Source: Chara braunii (Eukaryota > Streptophyta > Charophyceae > Charales > Characeae). From it: a DNA stretch of 20,792 nt. The position numbers were made by a program, and so were the translations under genes. The notes under the pieces were generated by a model, which made no database searches, was not told the DNA's origin, and saw only the letters and a program-made list of their open reading frames with translations. The stretch lies in NCBI GenBank assembly GCA_003427395.1, contig BFEA01000131.1, positions 642,376 to 663,167 on the forward strand, read 5' to 3'. Positions 16,404-20,792 of the stretch are shown piece by piece; the stretch's first letter is position 1; the number at the start of each line of letters is the position of its first letter.

Positions 16404-17466
16404 TCGGAACACTGCTACCTAGTGTATGAGCGAACAGCACAAATAAGAGCTGTCAAGATCGCAGGAGAAGAGCATCACAAACACTCAAGGGAGAATCGGA
16501 ACACTCCTACCAACTTTATAAGTGAAAAGCACAAGTGTGAACATTCGAAATCACAAGGGAACAACTACACAACGCTCAAGGAAGAATCGGGGCACTACTA
16601 CGTACTACACGAGTGAAAAGTACAAGTGTGAACAGTCCAAATCACAAGGGGGGAACAACACAACACTCAAGGAAGAATCGGAGCACTACTACCAACTACC
16701 TGAGCGAAAAGCGCAAGTGTGAACAGTCCAAATCACAAGGGGAGAACAGCACAACACTCAAGGAAGAATCAGAGCACTATTACCTACTGCAGAAGTGAAA
16801 AACACAAGTGTGAACAGTCCAAATCACAAAGGGAGAACAACACAACACTCAAGGAACAATCGGAGCATTACTACCTACTGCATGAGTGAAAACCACAAGT
16901 GTGAACAGGCCAAATCACAAGAGGAGAGCCACACAACACTCAAGGAAGAATCGGAACACTCCTCCCTATCACATGAGTGAAAACCACAAGTGTGAACAGT
17001 CCAAATCACAAGGGAAAAACAACACAACTCTCAAGGAAGAATCAGACCACTACTACCTACAATATGAGTGAAAAACACAAGTGTGAACAACCCAAATCAA
17101 AAGGGAAGAACAACACAACACCCAAGGAAGAATCGGCGCACTACTACCTACTGTATGAGTGACAAGCATAAGTGTGAACAGCCCAAATCGCAAGGGAAGA
17201 ACAGCACAATACTCAAGGAACAATCGGAGCACGACTACCTACTACATAAGTGAAAAGCACAAGTGTGAACAGTCCAACTCACAAGTGGAGAACCGCACAA
17301 CACTCAAGGAAGAATCGGAACACTCCTGCCTACCACTTGAGCGAAAAACACAAGTGTGAACAATCCAAATTACAAGGGAAGAACAACACAACCTTCAAGG
17401 AAGAATCGGAACACTACTATCTACTACATGAGTGAAAAACACAAGTGAGAACAGTCCAAATCACAA
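16404..17466. repeat. 91-bp monomer array 4 (11 complete monomers)
   Basis: Anchors at 16426, 16518, 16609, 16700, 16791, 16882, 16973, 17064, 17155, 17246, 17337 and 17428. Monomer types appear in the same order as in array 3, including the CTCCTCCCTATC type at 16973, the AACCCAAATCAAAAGGG type after 17064, and the TTGAGCG anchor at 17337. Confidence 0.95.
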
Positions 17467-17603
17467 GGAAGAAGAAGGTAGAAGGTGTTTGGCTATGATG
17501 GATGGGTGTGGGAGATAGAGGAGGAAGAAAGTGTACGATGCCCGGTTATGGAGGATGGGTGCGAGAGACGGAGGAGGAAAAAGGTAGGAGGTGCTTGGAT
17601 ATG
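17467..17603. repeat. Purine block between arrays 4 and 5
   Basis: About 2.6 units of the 53-bp purine repeat at the standard junction. Confidence 0.9.
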
Positions 17604-17818
17604 GTGCCGCCTTGTTTGCCCATAGGTCCGAGACTCTTTCTACCTATCACCTATGCTCATATCACTAGCTCAACCAAGACCCACTGGTTCGTACCCCACA
17701 TCGAAATTGCAGAAAATTCTCAGCCTTGCAGAAAAAACCGCAGAAAATTCAGAAATTGTAGATGTTACAAAATTTGCAGCAAACACCGAATTTACAGAAA
17801 ACTGCAGACTTTAAAAAA
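17604..17818. repeat. Satellite core module, copy 5
   Basis: Full-length core, starting 1414 bases after copy 4. Confidence 0.9.
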
Positions 17819-18789
17819 TCAGAAAACTCCTACCTAGTGTATGAGTGAACATCACAAATATGAGCAGTCAAGATCACAAAAGAAGAGCATTATAAACACT
17901 CAAGGGAGAATCGGAACACTCCTACCAACTATATGAGTGAAAAGCACAAGTGTGAACAGTCCAAATCACAAGGGAAGAGCAGCACAACGCTCAAGGAAGA
18001 ATCGGACCACTATTACGTACTACATGAGTGAAAAGTACAAATGTGAACAATCGAAATCGCAAGGGGAGAACAACACAACGCTCAAGAATGAATCGGAGCA
18101 CTACTACCTACTACATGAGTGAAAAACACAAGTGTGAATCGTCCAAATCGCAAGGGGAGAACAGCACAACACTCAAGGAAGAATCGAAGCACTATTACCT
18201 ACGGCATGAGTGAAAAGCACAAGTGTGAACAGTCCAAATCACAAGGGGAGAACCGCACAACACTCAAGGAAGAATCGGAACACTCCTCCCTATCACATGA
18301 GTGAAAACCACTAGTGTGAACAATCCAAATCACAAGGGAAGTACAACACAACTCTCAAGGAAGAATCGGAGCACTACTACCTACTGTATGAGTGAAAAGC
18401 ACAAGTGTGAACAACCCAAATCAAAAGGGAAGAACAACACAATACCCAAGGAAGAATCGGCGCACTACTACCTTCTGTATGAGTGAAAAATACAAGTGTA
18501 AACAACCCAAATCACAAGGGAAGAACAACACAATACTCAAAGAACAATCGGAGCACTACTACCTACTACATGATTGAAAAGCACAAGTGTGAACAGTCCA
18601 AGTCACAAGGGAAGAACAGCACAACACTCAAGGAAGAATCGGAACACTCTTACCTACCATTTGAGTGAAAAACACAAGTGTGAACAATCCAAATTACAAG
18701 GGAAGAACAGCAGAACCTTCAAGGAAGAATCGAAACACTACTATATACTACATGAGTGAAAAACACAAGTGTGAACAGTCCAAATCACA
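17819..18789. repeat. 91-bp monomer array 5 (10 complete monomers)
   Basis: Anchors at 17841, 17933, 18024, 18115, 18206, 18297, 18388, 18479, 18570, 18661 and 18752. It has one monomer fewer than arrays 3 and 4. The loss is upstream of the CTCCTCCCTATC-type monomer, which sits 693 bases from the core start compared with 783 in those arrays. Confidence 0.95.
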
Positions 18790-18927
18790 AGGAAGAAGAA
18801 GGTAGAAGGTGTTTGGCTATAGTGGATGGGTGTGGGAGATGGAGGAGGAAGAAGGTGTGGTATGCCCCGCTATGGAGGATGGGTGCGGGAGACGGGGGAG
18901 GAAGAAGGTAGGAGGTGTTTGGATATG
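18790..18927. repeat. Purine block between arrays 5 and 6
   Basis: Last purine block in the window, about 2.6 units of the 53-bp repeat. Confidence 0.9.
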
Positions 18928-19140
18928 GTGCCGCCTTGTTTGTCCATAGGTCCGAAACTCTTTCTACCTATCACCTACAATCATATCACTAGCTCAACCA
19001 AGACCCATCAGTTTGTACCCCACATCGAAATTGCAGAAAATTAACAGCTTTGGAAAAAAACTGCAGAAGTTCAAAAATTGCAGATGTTACAAAATTTGCA
19101 GCAAACACCGAATTTACAGTAAACTGCAGATTTTAAAAAA
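18928..19140. repeat. Satellite core module, copy 6
   Basis: Full-length core, starting 1324 bases after copy 5. It is somewhat more diverged than copies 3-5 (for example CACATCGAAATTG retained but TACAATCATATC changed). Confidence 0.9.
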
Positions 19141-20421
19141 TCAGAACACTGCTACCTAGTGTATTTGTGAACATCACAAATATGAGCAGTCAAGATCGCA
19201 AGAGAAGAGCATCACAAACACTCAAGAGAGAATCGAAACACTCCTACCTAATATATGAGTGAAAAGCACAAGTGTGAACTGTACAAATCACAAGGGAAGA
19301 GCAGCACAACGCTCATAGAGAATCAGAGCACTATAACGTACTACATGAGTGAAAAACACAAGGGTGAACAGTCCAAATCACAAGGGAAGAACAACACGAC
19401 ACTCAAGGAAGAATAGGAGCACTACTTCCTACTACATGAGTGAAAAGCATAAGTGTGAACAGTCCAAATCAGAAGGGGAGAACAGCACAACACTCAAGGA
19501 AGAATCGGAGCACTACTACCTACTGCATGAGTGAAAAGCACAAGTGTGAACAGTCCAAATCACACGGGAAGAACAACACAATACTCAAGGGAGAATCGGA
19601 ACACTACTACCTACTACATGAGTGAAAAGCACAAGTGTTAAGAGTCCAAATCACAAGGGGAAAACAACACAACACTCATGGAAGAATCGGTGTATTACTA
19701 CCTACTACATGAGTGAAAAGCACAAGTGTGAACAGTCCAAATCGCAAGGGGAGAACAACACAACATTCAAACTACTACGTATTGCATGAGTGAAAAGCAC
19801 AAGTGTGAACAGTCCAAATCACAAGGGGAGAGCGGTACAACACTCAAGGAAGAATCGGAGCACTACTACCTACTGCATGATTGAAAAGCACAAGTGTGAA
19901 CAGTCCAAATCACAAGGGGAGAACAGCACAACACTAAAGAGAGAATCGGAGCACTACTACCTACTTCACGAGTGAAAAGCACAAGTGTGAACAGTCCAAA
20001 TCACAAGGGGAGAACCGCACAACGCTCAAGGAAAAATCGAAACACTCCTCCCTATCACATGAGTGAAAAGCATAAGTGTGAACAGTCCAAATCACAAGGT
20101 AAGAACGATACAACATTCAAGGAAGAATCGGAGCACTACTACCTACTACATGACTGGAAGCACAAGTGTGAACAGCCCAAATCACAAGGGAAGAATAACA
20201 CAACACTCAAGGAAGAATCGGAGCACTAATACCTACTGCATGAGTGGAAAACACAAGTGTGAACAACCCAAATCACAAGGGAAGAACAGCACAACACTCA
20301 AGTAAAAATTGGAGCACTACTACCTACTACATGAGTGAAAAGCACAAGTGTGAAGAGTCCAAATCACAAGGGGAAAACAACACAATACTCAAGGGAGAAT
20401 CGGAGCACTACTACCTACTAC
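19141..20421. repeat. 91-bp monomer array 6, long and uninterrupted (14 complete monomers)
   Basis: Anchors run from 19163 at 90-92-base steps to 20422, with one 77-base monomer (19709 to 19786, a 14-base deletion). No purine block or core returns, so the fixed higher-order order breaks down here. The CTCCTCCCTATC monomer appears 1131 bases from the core, much later than in other units, showing extra monomers were added upstream of it. Confidence 0.95.
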
Positions 20422-20512
20422 ATGAGTGAAAAGCACAAGTGTGAACAACCTAAATCACAAGGGAAGAACAGCGGAACATCCATGGGTGCATCGCAACATT
20501 TTCTACTATCAG
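20422..20512. repeat. Hybrid monomer joining two 91-bp families
   Basis: The first ~50 bases are the main monomer (through TAAATCACAAGGGAAGAACA). The rest matches the second family (GCGGAACATCCATGGGTGCA). The switch falls where both families share AGCAGCGGAAC-like or GAACAGC sequence, and total length stays 91. This is the product expected from in-register recombination between families. Confidence 0.85.
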
Positions 20513-20774
20513 ATGAGTGTAAATCAGGAGCAAGAACAACCAATATCACTCGGAATGAGCAGTGGAACCTCCATGGGTGCATCACAACACGTCCTACTAT
20601 AAAATGAGTGCAAATCAAGAGCAAGAACAACCAATATCACTAGGAATGAGCAGCGGAACATCCATTGGTGCATCGCCACACCTCCTGCTATCAAATGAGT
20701 GCAAATCAAGAGCAATAACAACCAATATCACTAGGAATGAGCAGCGGAACATCCATGGGTGCATCACCACACTA
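20513..20774. repeat. Second, diverged 91-bp monomer family (about 3 units)
   Basis: Anchors ATGAGTG at 20513, 20604 and 20695 are exactly 91 apart. Units read CAAATCAAGAGCAAGAACAA, CCAATATCACTAGGAATGAG, CAGCGGAACATCCATGGGTG and CATCACCACAC. They keep the length and the ATGAGTG anchor of the main family but differ widely elsewhere. The array probably continues beyond the window. Confidence 0.9.
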
Positions 20775-20775
20775 C

Positions 20776-20790
20776 CTTTTTTTTTTTTTG
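20776..20790. repeat. Poly-T run at the end of the sequence
   Basis: A run of about 13 to 14 Ts followed by GGG closes the window, interrupting the last monomer of the second family. It may mark an inserted poly-A-tailed element or low-quality contig end. Confidence 0.6.
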
Positions 20791-20792
20791 GG

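Noticed and set aside
12428-20421. Dozens of 61-codon frames at 91-base spacing, which could be mistaken for a multigene family of small proteins
   Set aside because: They start at GTG, span two monomers, shift frame each unit because 91 is not a multiple of three, and are not conserved as frames. They are shadows of the satellite.
12428-20421. CENP-B-box-type motif in the 91-bp monomer
   Set aside because: I looked for a TTCG-NNNN-A-NNCGGG pattern and saw none in the consensus, so centromere function cannot be argued from that motif.
12428-20774. CRISPR-like array
   Set aside because: Repeats are directly contiguous 91-mers with no unique spacers and no cas genes; the context is eukaryotic.

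Overview
This is a stretch of nuclear DNA from a eukaryote, almost certainly non-coding and repeat-rich. It has an assembly gap and scattered Ns, long GA/CT microsatellites, tRNA-derived SINE-like sequences, transposon-end candidates, a decayed mitochondrial insertion (tRNA-Leu(UAA) plus an nad5 fragment), and about 10 kb of satellite DNA at the right end. The nad5 fragment is of the long-C-terminus type found in plants, algae and protists, not animals. One candidate primer-binding site resembles the initiator-tRNA complement of plant retrotransposons. A plant, alga or other non-metazoan eukaryote is therefore favoured, but I cannot name a lineage.

Layout. 1-1175: a diverged ~816-bp direct duplication containing a degenerate ~200-bp tandem motif; a third relative lies at 8625-8760. 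1362-2100: SINE-like sequences on the minus strand. 2160-2810: short dispersed repeats and palindromes. 3165-4045: reading frames that look like the broken remains of one unrecognised gene, with a good splice acceptor in front. 4046-5065: non-coding, weak repeats. 5066-6254: a small unrecognised ORF, a tRNA-Leu(UAA)-like pseudogene with a partial tandem copy, and an nad5 fragment whose frame runs on into unrelated sequence. 6551-6937: opposed GA and CT tracts. 7173-7216: a convincing Helitron-type 3' end. 7350-7526: two tandem tRNA-like units. 8768-8850: a long hairpin. 9248-9506: GA microsatellites. About 9869: a retrotransposon primer-binding-site candidate. 9975-10640: two further tandem repeat families around a 117-N gap.

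10751-20792 is the most interesting part. It is a composite satellite built from three modules: a purine-rich 53-bp minisatellite, a ~214-bp single-copy 'core', and a 91-bp monomer. After a long 53-bp array (10751-12213), the modules recur in the fixed order purine block (~137 bp), core (~214 bp), 8-11 complete 91-bp monomers. Core starts are spaced 1145, 1416, 1415, 1414 and 1324 bp. The length differences are multiples of 91 bp, and variant monomers keep their position from one higher-order unit to the next. This is the organisation known from centromeric and subtelomeric higher-order satellites. The array ends in a second, diverged 91-bp monomer family joined through a hybrid monomer.

No intact protein-coding gene is convincingly present. 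The many small open frames in the right half are by-products of 53- and 91-bp periodicity. All calls rest on reading the sequence; no database search was possible.
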